Origin: a bacterium
GTDB lineage: Bacteria > Bacillota > Bacilli > Lactobacillales > Streptococcaceae
DNA: 64,000 bases
Reading direction: 5' to 3'
NCBI GenBank assembly: GCA_905221325.1
Contig: CAJNCS010000004.1
Coordinates: 182,539-246,538, forward strand
Shown: positions 46,747 through 57,313 of the stretch, piece by piece
Layout: each line of letters opens with the position of its first letter
Position numbering within the stretch: the stretch's first letter is position 1
Made by a program: the position numbers and the translations under genes
Notes under the pieces: generated by a model
What the model saw: only the letters and a program-made list of their open reading frames with translations
What the model was told of the DNA's origin: nothing
The model's database searches: none

Positions 46747-48345
46747 ATGTTTTACTTTGTACCATCTTGGTATCAACAAGATCGGAAATGGTATTCGACC
46801 ACTCTACCTTTCTATTACATATCTAAAAATATGATGTTTGATGATGCGGTGAATTTGTTGCGCATGTTTCAACAGTCAGGAGAAGATAATAAAGCTCTGA
46901 TTTTGAATTATTCACCCCACATCCGAACTTTCTTTTATCAACAAAGGATACTGTCAGAGACCATGTGGAATCTCTTTGACACCATACAAGGTTTGACAGA
47001 TGCGCCAGTGAGAAAAATTTGCCTAGCGGATTTAAAATGGCCACAGGGAGTGGAATTCTTTTATACTCCTTTCCTTGTAGATGCTTATTTAAATCAGGAG
47101 TATTATGCTCGGATTAACTTTACAAAAACGGGTAATCTTTTTGACATCACATACTACGATAGTGGACAGATTAATTATCAGCTAATCTTTGATGACCGTG
47201 GGTTTGTCTCAAGCATTATCTATTTTGAAAATGATCAGCCTTATTATCAGGATTACTTAAATCTGCAAGGTGTATGGCAATTCAGAGAATTTTTGACGAT
47301 GGATAATCATCAGGTAATTATCAATCCTGAAGCTCAAGAACAATTTGCCAAAGAAGTTTATCGTGCTATTGAAGAATTGGTTAGTGAAAAACTGGCTCAG
47401 TATTTAACCTCTGTTTTGACCAAGGATGATACCATTGTTGTTTCAGCAGATGTTCAGCACAATCATTTTTTCCAAAAATTTAAGGAAGAATACAATGTGA
47501 TCTTGTCATTTTTTGGTGAGCGGTATCCGATGGTTGAGACAGATTGTCTGCTAGCTGATTTAGAAGGTACACCTTTCTTTGTCGTAGATAGCCTCAATAA
47601 AATTGACAAAATTGAAAATGATGTGGATTTAGAACAGTTGCCAGGCTATTATGAAATTCCACCCTATGATACTCATCTGAACTTAGGGCATAGTCAAAGA
47701 AAAAAGGAATTGATTATCTATGTCAACTACGACAATTTACCAGAGGATCAGATCCAATATGTCTTCACGACCTTGTTTGATCTGATGCTAAAACATGAGT
47801 GGATTGACCTACTCATCGGGACACAGAATCAGGATTATGGTAGAGAGGCTTATGTGAGACAAGTCATTGAAGGGTATTTAGCGCTCAATCCAGAGTATGA
47901 GTCCAATTTGATTTTTGTTGAAAAGAATAAAATGGCCATGGGGGCAGATCCGACCTTAAGCGAGGAGGATGAGATCCTGAGAGAACGGCTTGATATCGCG
48001 ACCATTCATAGTGATACGGATTTGGCAAAAGCGTTAAAATATGTTCGGATCATTCTTGACTTGGGGAGCCCAGCCGATGTGCTGACTCAAATTGCAGGTA
48101 TCAGCGGGGGAATTCCTCAGGTCAACTTATACAGTTCTTCTTATGTGAAACATGGCGAAAATGGCTGGATTTTAGAGGATATTTCCCAGTTCACCGATGC
48201 GCTCATGTATTATCTCACAGATTTGGAGCATTGGAACAAGTCCTTGGTGCATTCAGTCAAGAAGATTGAGCAATATACAAGGGGAGAAATTGTGGAGATG
48301 TGGAAGAATACTATAAAGGGATTAAAAGAAAATGAAGAAAATTAG
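46747..48345 (+). CDS. asp1: Accessory Sec system protein Asp1
   Basis: The 532-residue cytosolic protein belongs to Asp1, a GT-B-fold glycosyltransferase relative without known activity that joins Asp2 and Asp3 in a complex that binds the adhesin during export. It begins MFYFVPSWYQQDRKWYSTTLPFYY, typical of Asp1, and the C-terminal half has the GT-B-like DLGSPADVLTQIAGISGGIPQVN. It starts six bases after secY2 and overlaps asp2 by 14 bases. Confidence 0.93.
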   Translation: MFYFVPSWYQQDRKWYSTTLPFYYISKNMMFDDAVNLLRMFQQSGEDNKALILNYSPHIRTFFYQQRILSETMWNLFDTIQGLTDAPVRKICLADLKWPQGVEFFYTPFLVDAYLNQEYYARINFTKTGNLFDITYYDSGQINYQLIFDDRGFVSSIIYFENDQPYYQDYLNLQGVWQFREFLTMDNHQVIINPEAQEQFAKEVYRAIEELVSEKLAQYLTSVLTKDDTIVVSADVQHNHFFQKFKEEYNVILSFFGERYPMVETDCLLADLEGTPFFVVDSLNKIDKIENDVDLEQLPGYYEIPPYDTHLNLGHSQRKKELIIYVNYDNLPEDQIQYVFTTLFDLMLKHEWIDLLIGTQNQDYGREAYVRQVIEGYLALNPEYESNLIFVEKNKMAMGADPTLSEEDEILRERLDIATIHSDTDLAKALKYVRIILDLGSPADVLTQIAGISGGIPQVNLYSSSYVKHGENGWILEDISQFTDALMYYLTDLEHWNKSLVHSVKKIEQYTRGEIVEMWKNTIKGLKENEEN

Positions 48346-49924
48346 TGTTCTACAAATTGCTGATAAAAACTGGCAGGAACAATATGAAATTCCTAGTAAT
48401 ATAAAATGGACCTATGTTAAACCAGAAGATGTTATATCTCTCTTGCCTGAAGATATTGGGATTTTAAATAGAAGCGACGAACTGGATGCAGGTAAGAACA
48501 AAGGTAAGAAACAGAAAAAAAATACAGCCAAACCCTTTGAGGTTGTATTGGTCGACACAGAGGAGCATTTAGATTATGTCACTGTTTTGGATAGCATGAT
48601 TCAGGTTTATCGCTTGTTTTACCACGAACGTTGCAAGATTACTACACAAACCTTGGAACGTTTCCTTGCGAGGAAGAAGGCGATGAAGACCACTTTTGAA
48701 GATCCAGAACAGATGCTTCATATCTTTTCACGTGGTTTCTTCACTAAACAGAGTGGAACGAAACTAAGTGTCAATGAGTTGATTGTTAATCCATCGTTTA
48801 CAGGTCAAGTAGACTACGAAGGTACTAACTATCTTCGTTTGTGTGGTCAGTACGGTGAGAACTATCAGACTATCGCAACTTATCAATACAATGTTTATTT
48901 GAGATCAGATGTTCCTACAGATTTGTGGCCAGAGTTTAGAGTTTCTGAAGGCTGCTCGCTTCGTTATGTGATCAAGGGTTATCCGCTCACAGATGCTCCT
49001 ATGCAGGAATGGATTTATGATGAAACAAGTTTCGACCAGCCCTTGGTTCTAGATGTTAATGAAAGTTATTACCTAAGTATTAGTATTCAAGCGAAAGGAC
49101 AAGGAATTGTCAAACTTGGTCCCTGCCACTATCGAGACTCTCACTTAGGATATGGAGACTTGTTGGTCGGGGGGAAACGTATTGTTGATAAATATCGTGA
49201 AGAACTGATTTATTTCTTCCACCCAGGAGATTTGAAACCACCTCTGAACGTCTATTTTTCAGGTTATCGCCCTGCAGAAGGATTTGAGGGATACTGGATT
49301 ATGAATCAGCTTGGTTCACCGTTCTTGTTAATCGGTGATCCGCGTGCTGAAGGGGGAGCGTTTTATCTAGGTTCAGAAGAGCTAGAGCAGAAAGTCGTCC
49401 AAGTCATCCATGATTGTTTGAATGAATTAGGCTTTACAACTGACCAGCTCAACTTATCTGGTTTGTCAATGGGGACTTTTGGAGCCTTATACTATGCCTC
49501 AAAATTGCAACCTCATGCTGTTATCGTTGGGAAACCCTTGGTCAATTTGGGAGATGTAGCCGAAAACGAGTCAACGATTCGTCCAGGTGGCTTTCCGACT
49601 TCATTAGATTTGCTTTATCGTTTGACAGGCAAATTATCGGATGAAGGGAAAAATAAATTAAATGAACATTTTTGGAAAAGTTTTAGCTCAGCTGATTTTT
49701 CAAAGACCAAGTTTATCATGTCCTATATGTATCAGGATGACTATGATATGACAGCCTACCCGGACATGCTAGAGGAACTAGGACAACGGGACTACCGTGT
49801 AAGTATCATTAGCAAAGGCTTGACTGGACGACACAATGATGACACAACAGGTATTGTTGAATGGTTCTTTAACCAATATAAAACACTATTAATGAATAGT
49901 TTTGAAAGGGAGTTTAAATCGTGA
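48332..49924 (+). CDS. asp2: Accessory Sec system protein Asp2 (glycan O-acetyltransferase)
   Basis: The 530-residue protein has an N-terminal beta-rich region and a C-terminal alpha/beta-hydrolase fold. The nucleophile elbow is SGLSMGTFGALYYAS with Ser379, and the late histidine lies in TGRHNDDTTG. In S. gordonii, Asp2 adds acetyl to GlcNAc on the adhesin and is also needed for export. Overlaps with asp1 and asp3 (GTGA) show tight coupling. Confidence 0.93.
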   Translation: MKKISVLQIADKNWQEQYEIPSNIKWTYVKPEDVISLLPEDIGILNRSDELDAGKNKGKKQKKNTAKPFEVVLVDTEEHLDYVTVLDSMIQVYRLFYHERCKITTQTLERFLARKKAMKTTFEDPEQMLHIFSRGFFTKQSGTKLSVNELIVNPSFTGQVDYEGTNYLRLCGQYGENYQTIATYQYNVYLRSDVPTDLWPEFRVSEGCSLRYVIKGYPLTDAPMQEWIYDETSFDQPLVLDVNESYYLSISIQAKGQGIVKLGPCHYRDSHLGYGDLLVGGKRIVDKYREELIYFFHPGDLKPPLNVYFSGYRPAEGFEGYWIMNQLGSPFLLIGDPRAEGGAFYLGSEELEQKVVQVIHDCLNELGFTTDQLNLSGLSMGTFGALYYASKLQPHAVIVGKPLVNLGDVAENESTIRPGGFPTSLDLLYRLTGKLSDEGKNKLNEHFWKSFSSADFSKTKFIMSYMYQDDYDMTAYPDMLEELGQRDYRVSIISKGLTGRHNDDTTGIVEWFFNQYKTLLMNSFEREFKS

Positions 49925-50955
49925 GATACGAGGAAGAAGTCTATTTTGCTTATTGGGATATGCAAAGTGTATCTCAGTATCTATACGGTTCATCTGTCAA
50001 GCTGTTAGACGGTGGTTATGTTTTGTATGAAAACCAGTTCATGCCTTCAGGAACAGTCATTCATGAATGGCATTCTCAAGTAAATTATCAGGCCATGCGT
50101 AATACAAATCAACTACCTGAACTGAAACGTGGTCAAAACTACATTTTTGGCAGTTACATTGAAACGCTACCTGAAAATTCGACCTATATAAAGATTGAAT
50201 TTAAGGATGCCCGAGATGAGGAAATCTCTAATCAAATCATCAAGCAAGATGAACGCTTGAGTGTTTGTGTTCCTGACAACACCCATCATTATAAAATTCA
50301 ATTAGCAAGTTCGGGTTGCCATCGTTTCTTGTTTGAAGGTATTTATATTGCTGAAGAAGGTGTGGCAGACTATACAGTAGATCGTTATTGGATTTCAGAC
50401 CTGCTTTATAAAGATGTTGAGAAAGATACTGTTTATGTTTGCTTTACTGAACCTGATCTCAATCGGACAGGTTACATCCTTGACAATGTCCGTAAACATT
50501 TTTCAAACTTACTGATAGTAAATTCGTCTTATAAGAAAGCTCTCTTGTATATGGAGAAAGATTTCTATGAAACCTTACTTAGAAAGATTGAAAGTCTATC
50601 AGAAGAGTATTCCTTTGCGAAAGTTGCCTTTGTTGGCTATGGACCGATTTCAAATATTGCAGCCCTACTATACTCGAAGCAATTTGAGAATTCCTATGCA
50701 CTGGTGACAGATAAATTCTTACCAGAGTTGGATTATCAGCGATTACTGGAACGTCACCGCAGGCGGGTGAATTGTCCTGTTTTTAAGGAATTGTTATTGA
50801 ATAGGTTTAATCCAACTAGAGTACGAGAATATGCAAATTCTAAGGCTAGGCCACGGGAACTAGCCAATATTGACTATTTATTAGACCAGTCATTTTTACT
50901 TCAAGAAATCGACTTGGAGAAAACTGAAGAGTGGATGAGAGAAAATGAAACCTAA
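49921..50955 (+). CDS. asp3: Accessory Sec system protein Asp3, long form
   Basis: The 344-residue protein starts with GTG and has an N-terminal Asp3 domain (YFAYWDMQSVSQYLYGSSVKLLDGG...FMPSGTVIHEWHS) of about 150 residues, a beta-sandwich that helps hold Asp1-Asp2 and binds adhesin. The C-terminal half (from about residue 165) is an extra domain with VYVCFTEPDLNRTGY and KVAFVGYGPISNIAALLYS, resembling an alpha/beta-hydrolase with the nucleophile serine replaced. The short S. gordonii Asp3 lacks this half. The next gene, secA2, overlaps by 11 bases. Confidence 0.9.
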   Translation: MRYEEEVYFAYWDMQSVSQYLYGSSVKLLDGGYVLYENQFMPSGTVIHEWHSQVNYQAMRNTNQLPELKRGQNYIFGSYIETLPENSTYIKIEFKDARDEEISNQIIKQDERLSVCVPDNTHHYKIQLASSGCHRFLFEGIYIAEEGVADYTVDRYWISDLLYKDVEKDTVYVCFTEPDLNRTGYILDNVRKHFSNLLIVNSSYKKALLYMEKDFYETLLRKIESLSEEYSFAKVAFVGYGPISNIAALLYSKQFENSYALVTDKFLPELDYQRLLERHRRRVNCPVFKELLLNRFNPTRVREYANSKARPRELANIDYLLDQSFLLQEIDLEKTEEWMRENET

Positions 50956-53332
50956 AAAATTAAATTTGGTCAACTCCTATAAATTAAGGCGTTACGAAAA
51001 AATCTTAGATAAGGTCAACAAGCTATCCGACAAGTATGCGGCTATGACAGACGAAGAACTGCAATCCAAAACAAAATGGTTTAAAGACCGTCTTTCTGGA
51101 GGAGAAAGCTTACAGGATATTTTGCCTGAAGCTTATGCAACCATTCGCGAAGCAGCTAAGCGGAAATTGGGTCTTTATCCGTACGATGTTCAAATCTTAG
51201 GTGCTTTGGTCATGCAAGATAATCAAATTGCCGAGATGAGAACGGGGGAAGGAAAGACCTTGACAGCTATTCTTCCCTTATATCTGAACGCCCTGACGGG
51301 CAATAGTGCGATTCTGGTTACAGCTAATGACTATTTAGCGTTGCGTGATGCCAAACAGATGAAACCAGTATTTAATTTCTTAGGAATGACAATTGGAGTT
51401 GGTGTTTCAGAAAATCCAGCAAAAAGGCTTAAAGTTCCAGAAAAGCAACGAGTATATAAAAATGATATCGTTTATACAACGCATAGTGCTCTAGGATTTG
51501 ACTATCTAGAAGAAAATTTGGCGACATCCAAGTCAAAGAAATTCTTACCAAAATTCTATTTCTGTTTGGTTGACGAGGTGGATGCTGCCTTGCTAGATAG
51601 TGCCCAAATGCCTCTGATTATTTCAGGTTCGCCACGGGTTCAGTCCAATCTATTTGTGACTTGTGATGAATTTGTCAAGACCTTAAAAGAGGGAGAAGAT
51701 TTTAATTTGGACTCTACTCGGACTTCCGTATGGTTGACGAGAAAAGGAGTAAAAGAAGCAGAAATTTATTTCCGTGTTCAAAATGTTTATGATCCAAACA
51801 ATCACCAATTAATCCGGCAAATCAATCTAGCTTTAAGAGCAAATCATTTATTCGAGAAAGACCGTAAGTACACAGTTGAAAATGGTGAAGTCAAGCTAAT
51901 GGATGAAGCAACAGGGCGTCTCTTGCAAGGAAATAAACTCCAATCGGGCTTGCATCAAGCTTTGGAAGCTAGAGAGCGTGTCAAGATTTCGTTGGAAACA
52001 CGCTCGATGGCCTCTATTACCTATCAGAACTTGTTTAAAATGTTTCCTAAATTAGCGGGAATGACTGGTACTGGGAGAGTCTGTGCAGATGAATTTAGGG
52101 AAGTTTACGATCTGGGTGTGGTGGTTGTACCCACTAGAAAACCAAACCAACGGATTGATTATCCAGATGAGATTTATCTCACGATTCCGCAAAAACTGTA
52201 TGCATCATTAGAGTATATCAAAGCCCTTCATAGCAAGGGACAACCTGTCTTGATTGCGACGGGGTCTGTAGGAATGTCAGAAATCTATTCTATGCTCTTA
52301 CTCCGAGAAGGAATCGCCCATAACGTCTTGAATGCTCACAATGCGGCGAAAGAAGCAGAAATGATCGCTCAGGCTGGTAGACGTTTTGCTGTAACTGTGG
52401 CAACCTCTATGGCAGGTCGTGGAACGGATATCATCCTAGAAAAAGGAGTTGCTGAACTAGGAGGACTTGCAGTCGTTGGAACAGAGAGAATGGCCAGCGA
52501 GCGGGTTGACTTACAGCTCCGTGGTCGTGCGGGTCGCCAAGGTGCGCCAGGGCTAAGTAAATTCTTTGTATCCTTAGAAGATGACTTGATTACAAAATCT
52601 GGAAGTAAATGGATTAACGATTACTACCAAAGAGAAATTACTAAGCCAGAGGACAAACAGAAAACGCGCTTGACGTCTTTCCGTATTAAGTATGAGGTCG
52701 AAGAAGCTCAGAAAAACAGCGACAATTCTGGAGCTGCTTCAAGACGTTCAACAGAGCAGTATGATGAAAGTATTCGTATTCAACGGCAGATCATTTACAG
52801 TAAGAGGGATAAAATTATCGAGCATCCAAATTTTACTTTGGATTATTTCTTATCTGTTTTATCAGATGCCATGGATGATTACACGAAGAAAAATCCATTT
52901 AAAGAGCAGGCAAACTTGTACCGTTTTGTTTTGGATAATATTAGTTACTACTGTGAGGATATTCCAGCAGATTTAGATGTAACAAATCTACAACAAGTTA
53001 AAAAGTTTTTATCTAGCCTTCTTATTGCAGAGTACCAGAATAAGAAGGAAAGAATTCAGGATCCAGATATGTTTGATCAATTCCAACGTATTGTGGTTTT
53101 AAGAGCGATTGATGACTGCTGGGTTGAGCAGGTTGACTATTTACAACAATTTCAAAGTTTAGTTGTTAGTCAAGGATATGCTCAAAAAAATCCTGTATTT
53201 GAGTTTCACAAAGAAGCTTTTGAATCATATAAAAAAATGAATGCAGATATGAATCTCAACATTGTAAAAAATATGGCGCTTAGTTATATTGATATTAATC
53301 ACAAAGGGAAATTGGAAGTCTTTTTTGGCTAA
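50945..53332 (+). CDS. secA2: Accessory Sec motor ATPase SecA2
   Basis: The 795-residue ATPase drives export of the serine-rich adhesin through SecY2. Walker A is MRTGEGKTLTAILPLY near residue 100, Walker B LVDEVDAALLD, and VATSMAGRGTDI and LRGRAGRQGAPG are the helicase motifs of NBD2. It lacks the C-terminal zinc tail of housekeeping SecA, as accessory SecA2 proteins do. It is the last gene of the first operon; a consensus promoter follows immediately. Confidence 0.95.
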   Translation: MKPKKLNLVNSYKLRRYEKILDKVNKLSDKYAAMTDEELQSKTKWFKDRLSGGESLQDILPEAYATIREAAKRKLGLYPYDVQILGALVMQDNQIAEMRTGEGKTLTAILPLYLNALTGNSAILVTANDYLALRDAKQMKPVFNFLGMTIGVGVSENPAKRLKVPEKQRVYKNDIVYTTHSALGFDYLEENLATSKSKKFLPKFYFCLVDEVDAALLDSAQMPLIISGSPRVQSNLFVTCDEFVKTLKEGEDFNLDSTRTSVWLTRKGVKEAEIYFRVQNVYDPNNHQLIRQINLALRANHLFEKDRKYTVENGEVKLMDEATGRLLQGNKLQSGLHQALEARERVKISLETRSMASITYQNLFKMFPKLAGMTGTGRVCADEFREVYDLGVVVVPTRKPNQRIDYPDEIYLTIPQKLYASLEYIKALHSKGQPVLIATGSVGMSEIYSMLLLREGIAHNVLNAHNAAKEAEMIAQAGRRFAVTVATSMAGRGTDIILEKGVAELGGLAVVGTERMASERVDLQLRGRAGRQGAPGLSKFFVSLEDDLITKSGSKWINDYYQREITKPEDKQKTRLTSFRIKYEVEEAQKNSDNSGAASRRSTEQYDESIRIQRQIIYSKRDKIIEHPNFTLDYFLSVLSDAMDDYTKKNPFKEQANLYRFVLDNISYYCEDIPADLDVTNLQQVKKFLSSLLIAEYQNKKERIQDPDMFDQFQRIVVLRAIDDCWVEQVDYLQQFQSLVVSQGYAQKNPVFEFHKEAFESYKKMNADMNLNIVKNMALSYIDINHKGKLEVFFG

Positions 53333-53336
53333 TATT

Positions 53337-53365
53337 TTGACAGATTGGGCTCCAGGCTTTATAAT
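53337..53365 (+). promoter_or_regulatory. Perfect consensus promoter after secA2
   Basis: TTGACA (53337-53342) and TATAAT (53360-53365) with a 17-bp spacer are the exact sigma-A consensus. It drives the serine-rich gene at 53404. Confidence 0.88.
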
Positions 53366-53403
53366 GGTAGTAATCTAGCAGTATTCGGGAGAAAAATCAT
53401 AAT

Positions 53404-55788
53404 ATGAGCAAAAATAAAAAAGAAGAGTTATCAGGTTTTCAACGCTTTGTGTCAAAGCTGAAGCGAGTGGTTGGAGAAGATGATAACGACCATCGTTCGG
53501 ATGGAACCAGATCAAAGCCTACTAGCAGAAAAATAAGGGAACAGAAACAAATCGTAATGAAAGCCACTGAGGACTTTGAATTGCCAGTAGAATCTGTTTC
53601 TGTCATGGAAGTTTTGGAAGCTTTTCAGGAGCAAAATAGTTTGGGTATGGCTGATTTGATAAAAAATGTTAGTCAAAGTTTGTCAACCAGCGCACTTTCT
53701 TCGCTTAGTACTTCTGTTGCAGAATCTTACAGTGAGTCTTACAGTCAGAGTATTTCTGAAAAAGGAAGTTCCCTTCGTAAGTCTATGTCAAATGACAACT
53801 CACTCAGTGCTTCTCGTTCAGAGTCAGAGTCCCTTTCTCAGAGTACCAGTATTTCTATATCAGAGGAAATAACAACCCACTCAGTTAAAGGAACTATCAA
53901 TCAAGACAGTCTTGCTACTGCGTCTGTGAGTACGAGTTCTTTCTTAAGTGAGATTAGTGAATCCACCAAAGAATCTGCTGAAATTTCATCTAGTCAAACT
54001 AGTTCAGAGTCAGTGTCAAATAGCCAAATTACTGAAGAAGCTGCTATTCAAAATGAGAGTATTTCTGAATTTGAAGCAGAATCCTTGACCTCTAGCGTCA
54101 GCTTCTTAGCAAGTGAATCTCTGAGCGCTTCAGAGTCTGAATCCATGAGTACTAGTCTTTCAGCAAGTGAATCTCTGAGCGCTTCAGAGTCTGAATCCAT
54201 GAGTACTAGTCTTTCAGCAAGTGAATCTCTGAGCGCTTCAGAGTCTGAATCCATGAGTACTAGTCTTTCAGCAAGTGAATCTCTGAGCGCTTCAGAGTCT
54301 GAATCCATGAGTACTAGTCTTTCAGCAAGTGAATCTCTGAGCGCTTCAGAGTCTGAATCCATGAGTACTAGTCTTTCAGCAAGTGAATCTCTGAGCGCTT
54401 CAGAATCCGAATCCATGAGTACTAGTCTTTCAGCAAGTGAATCTCTGAGTGAAATAGATAGTCTTTCGAATAGTAAATCTTTAAGTGAGTTCGAGTCGTG
54501 CTCTTTAAGCGAAACCGAATCTTTGAGTAAGTCAGAGTCCTTAAGTTATGCTAAATCTTTGGCTTTGAGTGAGTCCATTTCCCATCTTTTCTCTGAATCA
54601 GAGTCAATTCGTGCAAGTCAGAGAGAGTCGGAGTCTCTTAGTTATAGTTTGTCCTTGTCAGAGTATTTTGAGCAAAGTCTGAGCGTACGTAAATCTGAGT
54701 CAGTGTCTGAAAGTAAGAGTACAAGTCTTTTCCACTCTCTTAGTGAGTCGGAGTCCATCTCTATCAGTGAATCGGAATCAAAATCCCTAAGCAAGAGTGC
54801 CAGCCTTTCTGAGTATAAGTCTCTGAGCGAATCGGAATCAGTCTCTTTAAGTGAAAGCCAAAGCTATTCTCAATCTTTCTCCATCAGTGAATCGGAATCA
54901 AAATTCCTAAGCAAGAGTGCGAGTCTATCTGAGTCCAAGTCTCTAAGCGAATCTGAGTCAGTCTCTTTAAGTGAAAGTCACAGCCAATCCCAATCACTAT
55001 CTATTAGTGAATCGGAATCAAAATTCCTAAGCAAGAGTGCGAGTCTATCTGAGTCCAAGTCTCTAAGCGAATCTGAGTCAGTCTCTTTAAGTGAAAGTCA
55101 CAGCCAATCCCAATCACTATCTATTAGTGAATCGGAATCAAAATTCCTAAGCAAGAGTGCGAGTCTATCTGAGTCCAAGTCTCTAAGCGAATCTGAGTCA
55201 GTCTCTTTAAGTGAAAGTCAAAGCTATTCTCAATCTCTCTCTATCAGTGCATTAGAATCAAAATCTCTAAGCAAGAGTGCGAGTCTATCTGAGTCTAAGT
55301 CTCTAAGTGAATCGGAATCAATCTCCTTAAGTGAAAGTCAGAGTCTTTTCCAATCGGAGTCTATCGCCTATAGTGACCATAGCGTATCCGAGACTGCTTA
55401 TAGTGTACACACAGAACATTTATCAAAACCACTCGAAACAGATGTGGATCAATCAATTCAAAAAGAAAAATTGCCAGAAACCATGATTGCAGAAAGTGGC
55501 AAGATTTCAGTAGGAGAACGGCTATCTCAATTCAATATCCTTGCTGGACAAGCGGAAGCTAGAATGAGAGCAGAAGAGTCGGTCTCAGACGCAGGTTTGC
55601 AACATGCTTTTGACTATCTTGCACGATCTTCCAAAAATTCTAAGAATGCAGATTCGAAAAAAGCGAAACAGCCATTCCACCGATTGCTAAGACCAGGTTC
55701 ACAATCCATCTCTCGTGACTTTAAAAATGTCGCTAATGAACTGTCAGGTTTGGCTACCATCGCTCAAAATAAGGAAGAGAAACGATAA
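53404..55788 (+). CDS. Cytosolic serine-rich repeat protein in the accessory Sec locus, unknown function
   Basis: The 794-residue protein has no signal peptide, membrane helix or LPXTG motif. Residues 1 to about 95 are charged and helical (ELSGFQRFVSKLKRVVG, then MKATEDFELPVESVSVMEVLEAFQ). Residues from about 96 to 655 are a serine-rich SxSxSE-type region like that of secreted adhesins, containing a 54-bp repeat and a 120-bp repeat. The last 130 residues are again non-repetitive and basic (GERLSQFNILAGQAEARMRAEE, FHRLLRPGSQSISRDFKNVANEL). It lies between secA2 and gtfA with a perfect promoter. It should be a good substrate for GtfA/GtfB in the cytosol, and could be a scaffold, decoy or chaperone; this is inference. 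I do not know a described counterpart. Confidence 0.85.
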   Translation: MSKNKKEELSGFQRFVSKLKRVVGEDDNDHRSDGTRSKPTSRKIREQKQIVMKATEDFELPVESVSVMEVLEAFQEQNSLGMADLIKNVSQSLSTSALSSLSTSVAESYSESYSQSISEKGSSLRKSMSNDNSLSASRSESESLSQSTSISISEEITTHSVKGTINQDSLATASVSTSSFLSEISESTKESAEISSSQTSSESVSNSQITEEAAIQNESISEFEAESLTSSVSFLASESLSASESESMSTSLSASESLSASESESMSTSLSASESLSASESESMSTSLSASESLSASESESMSTSLSASESLSASESESMSTSLSASESLSASESESMSTSLSASESLSEIDSLSNSKSLSEFESCSLSETESLSKSESLSYAKSLALSESISHLFSESESIRASQRESESLSYSLSLSEYFEQSLSVRKSESVSESKSTSLFHSLSESESISISESESKSLSKSASLSEYKSLSESESVSLSESQSYSQSFSISESESKFLSKSASLSESKSLSESESVSLSESHSQSQSLSISESESKFLSKSASLSESKSLSESESVSLSESHSQSQSLSISESESKFLSKSASLSESKSLSESESVSLSESQSYSQSLSISALESKSLSKSASLSESKSLSESESISLSESQSLFQSESIAYSDHSVSETAYSVHTEHLSKPLETDVDQSIQKEKLPETMIAESGKISVGERLSQFNILAGQAEARMRAEESVSDAGLQHAFDYLARSSKNSKNADSKKAKQPFHRLLRPGSQSISRDFKNVANELSGLATIAQNKEEKR
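54121..54444 (+). repeat. Six tandem 54-bp coding repeats
   Basis: Six almost identical copies start at 54121, 54175, 54229, 54283, 54337 and 54391. Each encodes LSASESESMSTSLSASES (18 residues). Only the sixth shows base changes (TCAGAATCCG), so the array is recently expanded. Confidence 0.95.
54766..55345 (+). repeat. About five tandem 120-bp coding repeats
   Basis: Copies start at 54766, 54886, 55006, 55126 and 55246. Each encodes about 40 residues built of SESESK, LSKSASLSESKSLS and ESESVSLSES. The copies at 54886-55245 are nearly identical at DNA level; the outer copies are diverged. Confidence 0.93.
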
Positions 55789-55845
55789 TTCAAAAGAGTA
55801 TTCGATTTTGCAATCATCACAAGAAAATATACCAAAAATAAATAA

Positions 55846-57033
<1,188 letters not shown>

Positions 57034-57107
57034 AATAGAAGGACCCATGCTAGAGTTGCTATATTTCTAATCTTGAATGGTGATTCAGATAGTCACTTTT
57101 TATGAAC

Positions 57108-57148
57108 AAGCCTGAAGGAGTTCTTAGTACATCCTGTCAGGCTTTTTT
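57108..57148 (+). terminator. Intrinsic terminator after the GH1-like gene
   Basis: AAGCCTGA.AGGA pairs with TCCT.GTCAGGCTT and a T run follows. It closes the transcript from the 53337 promoter. Confidence 0.8.
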
Positions 57149-57229
57149 CTTAGAAAAAATGAATATGTCGCCTTGGTGGAACGATTCCTGTGTCCTTTTA
57201 TAAAATACGAATATTTCGCGAGAAGCTTT

Positions 57230-57267
57230 ATAAAATAATGGTAATACGTGTTATTTTATGCTACAAT
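57230..57267 (+). promoter_or_regulatory. Promoter with inverted repeat upstream of the coiled-coil gene
   Basis: TGCTACAAT (57259-57267) is an extended -10. ATAAAATAA (57230-57238) and TTATTTTAT (57251-57259) form a perfect 9-bp inverted repeat with a 12-base spacer directly before it. TTTATAAAATA also occurs twice (near 57197 and 57227). The half-site equals that of the bgaA palindrome. Confidence 0.5.
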
Positions 57268-57313
57268 GAGTAATGTGGTGTATATTAGATAGATAAAGAA
57301 TAGAGGGAGTAAA

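Noticed and set aside
54048..54416. Open frame on the minus strand with a repeated DSDSEALRDSLAERLVL peptide
   Set aside because: It is the antisense of the 54-bp serine repeats; the reading is open only because of the repeated codons and it has no ribosome site or promoter.
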